A stretch of 64,000 nucleotides of DNA from Nesterenkonia marinintestina (GTDB lineage: Bacteria; Actinomycetota; Actinomycetes; Actinomycetales; Micrococcaceae): assembly GCF_025420485.1 (NCBI RefSeq), contig NZ_JAOEFD010000004.1:1-64000 (forward strand), written 5' to 3'. The notes under the pieces are model-generated. The model did not search any database. It was not told the origin of the DNA and saw only the letters and a program-made list of their open reading frames with translations. How positions within the stretch are numbered: the stretch's first letter is position 1; each line of letters begins with the position of its first letter. Below are positions 42,062 to 50,985 of this stretch, piece by piece. The position numbers were made by a program, and so were the translations under genes.

Positions 42062-43104
42062 CCGAGCAGGAGCAGAAGCAGCGCGGCGGTCTGGTCCAGC
42101 TCGGGGAAGGTCTCCTGGAGGCGCGGCACCACGAAGTACTGCATCACCAACGCCATGAGGTTGAAGAAGGCGTGGACCAGCCAGGCGTAGAGCAGCGAAC
42201 GTCCGCTGAGGATGTAGACCAGCACGAAGACCACGCCCATCATCACGTAGGGCACGACGGCGGCGACGTTGAAGGTCTGCGTCGGGTCGATCAGCTCCAC
42301 GGTGACGTGCATCAGGGCGAACAGCACCACGGAGACCGCACCGAGGATCCACCGATTGATGAATCGGGAGAGCCGGCCGATGAGCAGGTGGCGGAAGAAG
42401 TACTCCTCCATCAGCGGTGCGAGCACGACCATGAGGAACGCCGAGGCGAGGAACGGCACCTGGGCGAGCATGAGTTCGATGTCCTGCTGGTTCTGGGACA
42501 CCTCAGGTTCGATGCCGAAGAGGCCGAGCACTCCGACCGCGATGCCGGAGCAGACGATGCCGGTGACCCAGATGACGGGGATGACGAGCAGCTTGGCCCA
42601 CCACAGCGGGAGGAAGGCCCGCACCGAGCGTGCCAGGGGGCGCCAGCAGGCCAGCACCACGACGACGCCGACGATCAGGTAGCTGACCATGTTGGTGAGG
42701 AAGCCGCCCACCGCCTGATCGGCCGGGTCGGCCGACTGGGCCATCGTCCCCAGGGGGGTGAGCATGACCAGCATCGGGATGATGCCGAGCGTGAATCCGA
42801 TCAGGTAGACCAGGGTCGCCGCCAGGTCCCACCAGCTGAGCCGACCCGGCTCGGCGTCCGGGAGGAAGCGCTCACGGAACGTCGGACGCCGCGGAGGTGC
42901 GTAGTGACCGAACCCGCCGTAGGGGTTGTACTGGCCGTACTGCCCATACTGGGCAGGAGCTCCGTCAGGACCGTATAGCGGGACGGACCCGTCCTGCGGC
43001 TGCTGGTGGTAGGGCGGATGGTAGCCGTACGGGAGCTGCTGGCCGTAGGGAGGCTGCTGCCCGTACGGAGGCTGCGGCGACTGAGGAGGAGGCATCGTCA
43101 TCAC
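42058..43104 (-). CDS. CPBP-family (CAAX-like) intramembrane protease
   Basis: The 348-residue protein has a cytosolic Pro/Tyr/Gln-rich N-terminal tail of about 70 residues (repeats of PPYGQQ and QYGQYG). About eight transmembrane segments follow. The Abi/CPBP active-site motifs are present: EEYFFRHLL, FALMHV and HAFFN. Bacterial members process membrane peptides or act in bacteriocin self-immunity. It is followed by and coupled to a MATE exporter, a combination that could process and export a small product, though this is speculative. The repetitive tail is encoded by short tandem DNA repeats. Confidence 0.88.
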   Translation of the reverse strand: MMTMPPPQSPQPPYGQQPPYGQQLPYGYHPPYHQQPQDGSVPLYGPDGAPAQYGQYGQYNPYGGFGHYAPPRRPTFRERFLPDAEPGRLSWWDLAATLVYLIGFTLGIIPMLVMLTPLGTMAQSADPADQAVGGFLTNMVSYLIVGVVVVLACWRPLARSVRAFLPLWWAKLLVIPVIWVTGIVCSGIAVGVLGLFGIEPEVSQNQQDIELMLAQVPFLASAFLMVVLAPLMEEYFFRHLLIGRLSRFINRWILGAVSVVLFALMHVTVELIDPTQTFNVAAVVPYVMMGVVFVLVYILSGRSLLYAWLVHAFFNLMALVMQYFVVPRLQETFPELDQTAALLLLLLG

Positions 43105-43177
43105 CGCCCAGCCTAGTCCTGCATCCGTGGCCGGACCGACCGTCGCCGGATCCGTCCGGGTCGGCTAGGCTCGAAGC

Positions 43178-43474
43178 ATGCCATGGTTCGGGTGGATCGC
43201 CGTCGTCGGGATCCTCGTCTGGGGTTCGCTGATGATCATCTCCATGCTCACCGGTCGCACCGTGCCCTGGGGCGACGAGGACTCGCACGACTCCGAGGGC
43301 CTCGAAGAGCTGCGGCGTCGCGTCGCCGAGCTCGAGTCGCGCGGCTCAGCCGGCGAACTCGAGGGGCCTCAGGTGCCCACCCGCCGTGAGGAGAACCTGA
43401 CGGCCGAGGACCGGTGGCGACTGGACATGCTCGAAGCACGGATCGAGAACCTCGAGAAGGACGAGCAGACCTGA
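43178..43474 (+). CDS. Small membrane-anchored coiled-coil protein (hypothetical)
   Basis: The 98-residue protein has one N-terminal transmembrane segment (WFGWIAVVGILVWGSLMIISML, about residues 3-24, shown in part). A hydrophilic domain follows with two coiled-coil-like stretches: EGLEELRRRVAELESRG and EDRWRLDMLEARIENLEKDE. I know no named family. It is divergent from the CPBP protease gene with 73 bases between. It may act as a membrane-tethered scaffold. Confidence 0.7.
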   Translation: MPWFGWIAVVGILVWGSLMIISMLTGRTVPWGDEDSHDSEGLEELRRRVAELESRGSAGELEGPQVPTRREENLTAEDRWRLDMLEARIENLEKDEQT

Positions 43475-43480
43475 TCCCCG

Positions 43481-43500
43481 CCCGTCCGCCACGCGGCGGG
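43481..43500. terminator. Hairpin between convergent genes
   Basis: CCCG(T)CCGC-CAC-GCGGCGGG forms an 8-bp GC stem with a single bulge. It lies between the stops at 43474 (+) and 43537 (-), so it may terminate both. Confidence 0.5.
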
Positions 43501-43536
43501 ACCGGTGCGGACCGCGGTCAGAGGACCCGAGGTACT

Positions 43537-44481
43537 TCAGCCCATCGCGACGGGGTTGGGCATGATCATCAGCTCATTGCGCTGCTCGCGCAGTCGACGG
43601 GCCTTCTCCGCCACCGCATGGTCCTCGTCGGTGATCGGCTGCCACGGGGTGATGTGGCGGGGCGACCCGTCCTCCTCCGGGGCGATCATCACCGGCAGGC
43701 CATAGGCCACCTGTTCCGGCCGCGTCTCCCATCGGGACCCCGAACGCACGCTGACCAGCACGTGCATCGCCGTGTGGGCCGTGAGCACCAGACGCGCGTC
43801 GACCTCCACCAGATCACCGGCGCGCACCGGCCTGTAGAAGCGCACCCCGCCGGTCAGAGCCGCCACCGCGGTGTACCCGCAGTAGCGCTCCGCGCAGATC
43901 TGGGCGGCCTGGTCGATCCACCGCATCACCTCACCGCCGCGGATCTTCCCGTCCGGGTACCGTTCGTCGGAGTCGGCCAGGAACCTCAGGGTCAGCGCCT
44001 CCGAGGTGCCCATACCCTCGGGCAGCGAGTGGATCGTCTCCTCCAGGCGGCCGCGTGAGGCGATGCGACGCACGGCGTCGACGTCGCGCTGGACCTCCCG
44101 CTCCGTCGAGGGGACGAAGGGGTCCACCGCCTTCGGCCGGCCCTCTGAGTCCACGGCCACGTAGATCATCATGCACTCGGTGACCACCTCCCAGGAGCCG
44201 TCGCCGCGACGCACCAGGACCCGGGACTGGATGTGCACCGACGTCGTGCCCGTGTGCACCAGCCGCGCCTGGACGGTGACCGGCCGACCCTTGGGCACCG
44301 GGGTGGTGAAGTGCATGTTGCCCACGTAGGAGGTCACACAGTCCGCCCGGGCCCACGAGGCGGCACACGCATAGGCGGTGCGGTCGATCCAGTCGACGAC
44401 GGTGCCGCCGGGCACGGCACGCTCCGGAGAGGTCCCCTGGACCTCCTGGAACGTCAGTTCGATGGTGCTGCGCCGGGCCAT
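43537..44481 (-). CDS. Tandem-hotdog acyl-CoA thioesterase
   Basis: From ATG 44481 the protein has 314 residues, made of two hotdog domains (about residues 1-140 and 165-300). Each has a GG(T/E)V(V/M)xWID(R/Q)xA core: PGGTVVDWIDRTAYACA in the first and RGGEVMRWIDQAAQICA in the second. The following YVGNMHFTTPV and ALTGGVRFYRPV are also family signatures. It belongs to the BACH/YciA group, which hydrolyses acyl-CoA to fatty acid and CoA in the cytosol. It is convergent with the small coiled-coil protein gene. Chain-length preference is unknown. Confidence 0.9.
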   Translation of the reverse strand: MARRSTIELTFQEVQGTSPERAVPGGTVVDWIDRTAYACAASWARADCVTSYVGNMHFTTPVPKGRPVTVQARLVHTGTTSVHIQSRVLVRRGDGSWEVVTECMMIYVAVDSEGRPKAVDPFVPSTEREVQRDVDAVRRIASRGRLEETIHSLPEGMGTSEALTLRFLADSDERYPDGKIRGGEVMRWIDQAAQICAERYCGYTAVAALTGGVRFYRPVRAGDLVEVDARLVLTAHTAMHVLVSVRSGSRWETRPEQVAYGLPVMIAPEEDGSPRHITPWQPITDEDHAVAEKARRLREQRNELMIMPNPVAMG

Positions 44482-44637
44482 AGTGACGAACCTAGCACCC
44501 GACCCCGCCCGGTCGGACCTGCCGATCCCCGCAGCAGCCGTCATAGGATGGTCAGGACCGAACACCCGTCGCACGACCGACCCCGCAGAGATCTGCCCGC
44601 AGACCGACACGCCCCGGCCCCGCGCGGAGGAGCACAC

Positions 44638-47600
44638 ATGCACCCGTTCGAGAACCCCTTCCAGCACCGCGATGAGGCCAAGCGCCATGCGCTGCGCCAC
44701 TTCCGCGCCGTGCTCTTCGACATGGACGGGGTCGTCACCGACACCGCCGGGGTCCACGCGCGCGCCTGGAAACGGCTGTTCGACGCCGCACTGCCGGAGA
44801 TCGCCGGATCCCCGCAGCCCGAGTTCACCGACGCGGACTACCTGAACTTCGTCGACGGCAGACCCCGCCTCGACGGGGTGCGTTCGCTGCTCGAGGCCCG
44901 CAGCCTCACAGTCCGTGAGGGGTCGGCCAACGACGACGCCTCGAAGCTCACCGTCCACGGCCTGGCCGCACGCAAGCAGCGCTTCTTCGAGGAGGCCGTG
45001 GCCGACGACGGCGTCGCCGTCTTCGACCCCACCGTCGACCTGGTCCGCGAGCTGCGGGCCCGCGGAGTCGCCACCGGACTGGTGACCTCTTCGCGCAACG
45101 GGCGGAGCATCCTCGGCGGAGCCGGTCTGCTCGAGGAGTTCGACGTGATCGTCGACGGGACCGACGGCGCCCGGCTGCGACTGCCCGGCAAGCCCAACCC
45201 GGCCATGTTCCTCCACGCCGCCGGACTGCTCGAGATCGAGCCGCAGGACGCCGTCGTCGTCGAGGATGCAGGTTCCGGGGTCGAAGCGGGACGCCGGGGC
45301 AACTTCGGGATGGTCGTCGGGCTGGACCGCGGTGAGGGCCACGACCGCCTCAAGGCCCACGGCGCCGACGTCGTCGTCGAGGACATCACCACCCTGCAGC
45401 TGGCCACCCGCACCACCCCGCCCTTCGACGCCGACTGGGTGCTGCGCTACGACGACTTCGACCCGGACCAGGAGCCGACCCGTGAAGCGCTGTGCGCCCT
45501 GGCCAACGGATACTGGGGCACCCGAGGCTCCGTGCCCGGCACCACCGCAGACTCGCTGCACTACCCCGGCAGCTACATCGCCGGGGTGTTCAACCGGCTG
45601 AAGACGAACCTGATGGGTCGCACGGTCGAGACCGAACACCTGGTCAACGTGCCCGACTGGACCTACATGCTGGTCACCCCAGAGGAGGGGCAGCCGCTGC
45701 TGCCGGAGGCCTCGACGCTCATCGACTACCGCCAGGAGCTCGACATGCGCCGCGGGCTGCTCTCGCGGACCATGAGGTTCGAGGACGAGCAGGGTCGGCG
45801 CACGCGGGTCCACACCCGACAGCTGCAGTCCCTGGCCGGCGTGCAGCTGGCCGCTATCCAGATGACCATCGTGGCGGAGAACTGGTCCGGCGCGGTCGAG
45901 GTGCGCTCGATGATCGACGGCCGAGTGGCCAACCGCAACGTCGAGGCCGACCGCCAGCTGGCCGGCAACCACCTCGAGCCCGTGGAGTCCATGGAGCTCG
46001 ACGGCGACACCGTGCTGCTGGAGACCCAGACCAACCAGTCCCAGGTGCGCATCGGGATCGCCGCGCGGACCCGTGTGACCGCGAACGGGACCACCCAGCC
46101 TATGCGCCGGCCCGTCGTCGAGAGCGACCTGGTGGCCGGGCAGGACATCTCACTGCAGCTCAAGGAGGGACGTCCGGTCACCCTGGAGAAGACTGCGGCG
46201 GTGGCGAACTCGCGGGACCACGCGCTGTCCACCGTCGGCGACTCGGTGGCCAAGCGGGTGCGCCGGGCCTCGGACTTCCGGTCGCTGCTGACCTACCACG
46301 AGGAGATGTGGGGCCTGCTGTGGCACCGGTTCGCGGTGTCCATCGGTCAGGGGCACCAGCGGCAGCAGCTGGCGCTGAACCTGCACACCTTCCACGTGCT
46401 GCAGACCGCATTCGGCGCCCGGCACGAGCTCGACGCCGGCGTCGGGGCCCGCGGTCTGCACGGCGAGGGCTACCGGGGCCACCTGTTCTGGGACGAGATG
46501 TACGTCTACCCGATGCTGACCCTGCGGCGTCCGGAGCTGACCCGCGGGATCCTGATGTACCGGTTCCGACGGCTCGGCGAAGCCCGAGCGATGGCCCGCG
46601 AGGAGGGCTATGCGGGGGCCATGTACCCGTGGCAGGCCGGCTCCGACGGGCGGGAGGAGACCCCCACCGAGCTGTGGAACCCGCGGTCGCAGATGTGGAT
46701 GCCGGACAACTCCCACCGGCAGCGGCACGTCTCGCTGGCGATCGCCTACTCGGTGCTGCAGTACTTCGAGGCCACCCAGGACTACACGTTCCTCTCCGAC
46801 TACGGCGCCGAGATGCTGGTCGAGATCAGCCGGTTCTTCGCCTCGATGACGACCTACGACGCCGACGCCGACCGGTACGACATCGACGGCGTGATGGGCC
46901 CCGACGAGTACCACGACGGCTACCCGGAGACCCCCGGGTCGGGCCTGCGGAACAACGCCTACACCAACGTGCTCACCTCGTGGGTGCTGCGGCGCACCGC
47001 CCTGCTGGTCCGGGACCTCGACGGTCGCGACGATCCGCTCTCGGAGTGGCTCGACATCTTCCCGGACGAGCTGGACCGCTGGTCGCACATCGCCCAGCGG
47101 CTGCGCGTCCCGTTCCACTCCGACGGGGTGATCAGCCAGTTCGAGGGCTATGAGGACCTGCTGGAGTTCGACTGGGAGGGCTACAAGGCCCGGTACGGCA
47201 ACATCGGACGGCTGGACCTGATCCTGCAGGCCGAGGGCGATCAGACCAACCGGTACAAGCTGTCCAAGCAGGCCGACGTCCTGATGCTGTACTACCTGTT
47301 CTCCGCGCAGGAGCTCATCGAGACCATGGCGCACATGGGGTACGACATCAGCATCGACGAGTGCCGGCGGACCGTGCAGTACTACCTGGCGCGTTCGGCC
47401 CACGGGTCCACGCTCTCCCGCCTGGTGCACAGCTGGGTGGCCGCGCGCTTCGACCGCAGCGGCTCATGGTCCATGTTCAAGGAGGCTCTGGAGGCCGACC
47501 TGGCCGACACCCAGGGCGGCACCACCCGTGAGGGCATCCACCTGGGTGCGATGGCGGGGACCGTGGACATGGTGCTGCGCTGCTACGCCGGCGTGGAGAC

Positions 47601-47901
47601 CCGCGCCGACGCGCTCTGGCTGCACCCGCTGCTTCCGGACGAGCTGCCGGAGATCACGTTCCGCATGCGGTACCGCAACCAGCCGATCCTGGTCCACGTC
47701 GACCACGACATGGTGACCCTGAAGCTCTCTGCGGGGTCGGCCGAACCCATCGACGTCAATGTGGAGGGGCAGGCCAAGCAGCTGCACCCGGGCGAACGGT
47801 GGACGGTGGAGCTGGGGCACTACGCCCGGCAGGAGTCGACCGGGGTGCACGGCAGCGTGGAGCGGCTGCTCGCCGAGGAGCACGCCGCCGCCGAGTCCTG
47901 A
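44638..47901 (+). CDS. HAD phosphatase/beta-phosphoglucomutase fused to GH65 disaccharide phosphorylase
   Basis: The 1087-residue fusion starts at ATG 44638 with GGAGGA upstream. Residues about 20-255 are a HAD-IA domain of the beta-phosphoglucomutase type (D28/D30 in FDMDGVVTD, LVTSSRN, and VVVEDAGSGVEAG). From about residue 265 a GH65 domain follows (YDDFDPDQEPTREALCALANGYWGTRG, written here in part), with the presumed catalytic acid E757 in GPDEYHDG. GH65 phosphorylases release beta-glucose 1-phosphate from maltose, trehalose or kojibiose, and the HAD domain would convert it to glucose 6-phosphate. A related fusion with an extra phosphatase domain is mycobacterial OtsB1. The disaccharide is unknown. 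Confidence 0.9.
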   Translation: MHPFENPFQHRDEAKRHALRHFRAVLFDMDGVVTDTAGVHARAWKRLFDAALPEIAGSPQPEFTDADYLNFVDGRPRLDGVRSLLEARSLTVREGSANDDASKLTVHGLAARKQRFFEEAVADDGVAVFDPTVDLVRELRARGVATGLVTSSRNGRSILGGAGLLEEFDVIVDGTDGARLRLPGKPNPAMFLHAAGLLEIEPQDAVVVEDAGSGVEAGRRGNFGMVVGLDRGEGHDRLKAHGADVVVEDITTLQLATRTTPPFDADWVLRYDDFDPDQEPTREALCALANGYWGTRGSVPGTTADSLHYPGSYIAGVFNRLKTNLMGRTVETEHLVNVPDWTYMLVTPEEGQPLLPEASTLIDYRQELDMRRGLLSRTMRFEDEQGRRTRVHTRQLQSLAGVQLAAIQMTIVAENWSGAVEVRSMIDGRVANRNVEADRQLAGNHLEPVESMELDGDTVLLETQTNQSQVRIGIAARTRVTANGTTQPMRRPVVESDLVAGQDISLQLKEGRPVTLEKTAAVANSRDHALSTVGDSVAKRVRRASDFRSLLTYHEEMWGLLWHRFAVSIGQGHQRQQLALNLHTFHVLQTAFGARHELDAGVGARGLHGEGYRGHLFWDEMYVYPMLTLRRPELTRGILMYRFRRLGEARAMAREEGYAGAMYPWQAGSDGREETPTELWNPRSQMWMPDNSHRQRHVSLAIAYSVLQYFEATQDYTFLSDYGAEMLVEISRFFASMTTYDADADRYDIDGVMGPDEYHDGYPETPGSGLRNNAYTNVLTSWVLRRTALLVRDLDGRDDPLSEWLDIFPDELDRWSHIAQRLRVPFHSDGVISQFEGYEDLLEFDWEGYKARYGNIGRLDLILQAEGDQTNRYKLSKQADVLMLYYLFSAQELIETMAHMGYDISIDECRRTVQYYLARSAHGSTLSRLVHSWVAARFDRSGSWSMFKEALEADLADTQGGTTREGIHLGAMAGTVDMVLRCYAGVETRADALWLHPLLPDELPEITFRMRYRNQPILVHVDHDMVTLKLSAGSAEPIDVNVEGQAKQLHPGERWTVELGHYARQESTGVHGSVERLLAEEHAAAES

Positions 47902-47924
47902 GCGGGGGTCGAGGGGTGCCGCCG

Positions 47925-48152
47925 ATGCGCGATGACCAGCTGCCGATCGCGGAGTTCGGCGCCCCTGGGCCGATGCGTGACGCCCTCGTCGCTGCCATCC
48001 TGAGCGGGGAGAAGACCACGACGTCGTCGCGCCGGGCGCACGAGGAGTACTGGCGCTCGGACCAGGTGACGGCCGAGCTCGGAGGCTCGGCGAACCTCGA
48101 CGACGACACCCCCGTGGTGCTGGAGAGGCTCCGGCTGCGACGTCGGCTCTGA
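47925..48152 (+). pseudogene. ASCH-domain protein with an internal deletion
   Basis: The 75-residue frame begins MRDDQLPIAEFGAPGPMRDALVAAILSGEKTTTSS. This is the normal N-terminus of an actinobacterial ASCH protein, including the GEKTTT motif. It then jumps directly to HEEYWRSDQVTAELGG...DDDTPVVLERLRL, which is the normal C-terminus. The central half of the domain, about 60-70 residues in relatives, is missing. An in-frame deletion at about nucleotides 48029-48035 explains this. ASCH domains bind RNA or modified nucleosides. The remnant lacks most of the pocket and is probably inactive. Confidence 0.65.
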
Positions 48153-48164
48153 CATCACCTGCTC

Positions 48165-48219
48165 AAAGTGAATCCACCAGCCGAACTGTCGCTCGGTGGA
48201 ATCACTTTCAGCGGGTCGG
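48165..48219. repeat. Palindromic repeat family B, copy 1 (probable bidirectional terminator)
   Basis: AAAGTGAATCCACC (48165-48178) and GGTGGAATCACTTT (48195-48208) form a stem with one mismatch. From CTGTCGCT to GCGGGTCGG it matches the element at 54020-54053. It lies between convergent genes. Confidence 0.6.
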
Positions 48220-49587
48220 TCGGGCGTCGCGGAAATGCGCCTCGATCTCCTCGAGGCTGCGCCCCTTGGTCTCCGGGACCCATCTCCACGTGAACGCGAG
48301 CGCCAGGACGCAGACCCCGGCGAAGCCGGCGAACAGGGCACCCACCCCGACCGCCTCCAGCAGCGGAGGGAATCCCAGGGCGACGACGGCGTTCGCCGAC
48401 CACAGCGACGTCGTCGCCACCGCCATCGCCGTGGCCCGCACCCGCAGCGGGAAGATCTCCCCCAGCAGCACCCACGTCAGCGACCCCCAGCTCATCTGGA
48501 ACATCAGGATGTACAGGGCCATGCAGACCAGGGTGAGCACCCCGACGGGGCCGAATCCGTCCGGCGTCGGCATCAGCAGGTTCGCGGCGGCCAGGACCGA
48601 CAGGCTCAGTGCCATCCCCACCGTGCCGAGCAGCAGAAGGGGTCGGCGTCCCCACCGGTCCGCGTACCTCAGGGCGATGATCAGGGCGATCACGTTCATC
48701 ACACCGATCAGCAGGTTCGAAGCGATGGCGGCGTGGTCGGTGAACCCCACCCGCTGCAGCGTCGTCGGCGCGTAGTAGATGATCGCGTTCGCACCGGTGA
48801 TCTGCTGCAGCACCGCCACCACGACGCCGACGACCAGGATCGGACGCACCCACCGACGGCGGAGCAGCCCGAGGACCGAGCGCTCCTCGCCGGCCCCCCT
48901 CGCCTCCGCGGCGCGGATCTCTGCGAGCTCCCGATGGGCCTCCTGCTCGGTGCGGGCGTAGCGCAGCACGCGCAGCGCATCGGTCTCCCGGCCCTGCAGC
49001 ACCAGCCAGCGCGGAGTCTCCCAGATGACGAACAGCCCCGCGGCGAACAGGACCGAGGGGACCACCGAGAGCCCCAGCATCCAGCGCCACGACTCCATCG
49101 GCGCGTAGAGCAGCCCGACCACGAACCCGAGGAACTGTCCGGAGACGATGGCCAGCACGTACAGCGCGGTGACGCGTCCCCGGATCCGGGCCGGCGCGAT
49201 CTCTGAGAGATAGACGGGAAGGATCACGGCGGTGAGTCCCGCACCGACGCCGGCGAGCAGCCGGAAGAGGAACAGCACCGTCTCATCGGGCGCCGCGGCC
49301 ATGCCCAGCGGGGCGACGAGGAAGATCCCGGCGGTCGCCAGCAGCACCTTCCACCGGCCGAAGCGGTCCGAGAGCCGCCCGCCGACGGCGGCGCCGCCCA
49401 TGGCACCCAGGATGAGACCGGTCACGACCCAGGCCTCGGACCAGCTGGTGAGGGAGAAGTCGCGCCGCAGGTAGACCAGGGCCGCGGAGATGACACCGGT
49501 GTCGTATCCCCAGTTGAGGCCGCCCAGCGCACCGAAGGCATAGATGAGTCCGACGCGGCGGAGCCGCCGGCTGCTGTGTCGTGTCAT
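48208..49587 (-). CDS. MFS sugar-porter family transporter
   Basis: The 459-residue protein has twelve transmembrane helices and sugar-porter signatures: GGLNWGYDTGVISAAL in helix 1, DRFGRWK and DRWGRRP between helices 2-3 and 8-9, QQITGANAIIYY in helix 7, and PETKGRSLEEIE at the C-terminus. GAGGGG precedes ATG 49587. Family members import monosaccharides, disaccharides or inositol with protons. Close to the HAD-GH65 phosphorylase gene, it may supply that enzyme's disaccharide, but the two genes are convergent and not in one operon. Confidence 0.92.
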   Translation of the reverse strand: MTRHSSRRLRRVGLIYAFGALGGLNWGYDTGVISAALVYLRRDFSLTSWSEAWVVTGLILGAMGGAAVGGRLSDRFGRWKVLLATAGIFLVAPLGMAAAPDETVLFLFRLLAGVGAGLTAVILPVYLSEIAPARIRGRVTALYVLAIVSGQFLGFVVGLLYAPMESWRWMLGLSVVPSVLFAAGLFVIWETPRWLVLQGRETDALRVLRYARTEQEAHRELAEIRAAEARGAGEERSVLGLLRRRWVRPILVVGVVVAVLQQITGANAIIYYAPTTLQRVGFTDHAAIASNLLIGVMNVIALIIALRYADRWGRRPLLLLGTVGMALSLSVLAAANLLMPTPDGFGPVGVLTLVCMALYILMFQMSWGSLTWVLLGEIFPLRVRATAMAVATTSLWSANAVVALGFPPLLEAVGVGALFAGFAGVCVLALAFTWRWVPETKGRSLEEIEAHFRDARPTR

Positions 49588-49793
49588 GGTCCCCTCACCG
49601 TGCCGCATGGTGCGCCGCGTCGGCACGAGAGTACCGGGAACGACCACGCACCCGGCGTCGACACCTCGTTCGGATCGCTGACATGCGGCGACGGGCTTCC
49701 GTCGTTGGCCAATCACCCGTGACGACCGATAATCTCGCAGGAGAGTCCATACCCCGGAGCCCCACCGAGGGGCACCACTTAGGAGCGCACACC

Positions 49794-50825
49794 ATGAAGC
49801 TCGACGCCCTGAAGCCGATCATCGAGAACGACGGACCCTTCGCCACCGTGTACCTGGAGTCCGGCTCCCCTGCCGAGGACGCCGAGCACCGGATCCGTCT
49901 GCGCTGGGACGACCTGCGCGGCCAGCTGGCCGAGGCCGGAGCCGAGGAGGCCACGCTCGAGGCCCTCGACGGCGCGATCATGGTCGATGACATCACCGAG
50001 GTCCTGACCGACGGGCGCGTGCTGGTCGCCGGCGGCGACCGCGTGCTGCTGGAGAAGCCCTGGGACGCCGCGCTCGGCGCCGGGGACGCCGCCCACTGGT
50101 CCTCCCAGCCGGAGCTGGGCGCCTACGTCCGCGAGCGCGCCTCCTCGGTGGACATGCTCGTGGCGATCACCGACCAGGAGGGCGCAGTGCTGCGCCGCGT
50201 CGTCGCGACCCAGGAGCAGACGCTGAACCAGATCGGCCGCGAGGTCGAGGGCTCCTCCGATGCACCGGTCCAGAAGCCCACCGAGGGCGCCTTCTCCAAG
50301 ATCCAGAACCGCTCGGACGAGGCCGTGAAGCGCAACGCGAAGGACATCGCCGAGTCGCTCGACCGCATCGCGCGCCGTCGCGGCCCGGACGTGTTCGTCC
50401 TCGCCGGTGAGGTCCAGGGCCGCAGCGCGCTGCGCGACGAGCTCTCCCCCGACCTGCAGGAGATCCTCGTGGAGACCGACCGCGGCGGCACAGAGGACGA
50501 CGGTGCCGAGCAGTCGCTGAACGAGGAGCTGCGGCGCATCGCCGGCGAGCACGCCGAGGAGGTCATCGGAGACACCCACGGCCGGTTCGAGCAGGCCAAG
50601 GCCCACGACCAGGGCGTGGAGGGATCCGACGCGGTGGCCAAGGCCGCGCAGATGGGCGCGGTCGACACTCTGGTCCTGCAGGCTGAGCACGCCGGTCAGG
50701 ATGAGGCCCGTCTGCTGGCAGCCGCCGCGCAGATCGACGCCTCCGTCGGTCTCGTCGCCGCCGAGCTGCAGGACGGGGTCGGAGCGATCCTCCGGTTCGA
50801 GGCCCCCGCCGAGCTGAAGTCCTGA
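49794..50825 (+). CDS. Vms1/eRF1-like protein (bacterial Rf2-type, baeRF family)
   Basis: The 343-residue protein resembles actinobacterial proteins related to the eRF1 middle and C-terminal domains (for example mycobacterial Rv2629-like proteins). A VYLESGSPAEDAEHRIRLRW start is followed by an eRF1-like core (LNQIGREVEG...KIQNRSDEAVKRNAKDIAESL) and a C-terminal L7Ae-like part (AAQMGAVDTLVLQAEHAG). The family is proposed to act on stalled ribosomes or as hibernation-linked factors. I see no GGQ tripeptide. Acidic residues dominate. It is monocistronic; GGAGCG lies before the ATG. Confidence 0.75.
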   Translation: MKLDALKPIIENDGPFATVYLESGSPAEDAEHRIRLRWDDLRGQLAEAGAEEATLEALDGAIMVDDITEVLTDGRVLVAGGDRVLLEKPWDAALGAGDAAHWSSQPELGAYVRERASSVDMLVAITDQEGAVLRRVVATQEQTLNQIGREVEGSSDAPVQKPTEGAFSKIQNRSDEAVKRNAKDIAESLDRIARRRGPDVFVLAGEVQGRSALRDELSPDLQEILVETDRGGTEDDGAEQSLNEELRRIAGEHAEEVIGDTHGRFEQAKAHDQGVEGSDAVAKAAQMGAVDTLVLQAEHAGQDEARLLAAAAQIDASVGLVAAELQDGVGAILRFEAPAELKS

Positions 50826-50985
50826 CGCTCACCCAGGTCATCGTGTGATGACCGGCACTCCGATCCGTGACACCATAGCCGGACAGCCGTCCGGCGGCCC
50901 CGCCCGGCCGAGCACTGCTCGGCCGGGCGGTCCGTGCGGGACGGGATCGCAGGCACATCCATCGGAGGGAGGCGAGTCCAGCACC

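Noticed and set aside
43537-45972. Very long minus-strand frame extending the thioesterase upstream over the GH65 gene
   Set aside because: Beyond 44481 it is antisense to the conserved HAD-GH65 coding sequence and shows only Arg/Gly/Val-rich composition; the thioesterase domain starts at the ATG at 44481.
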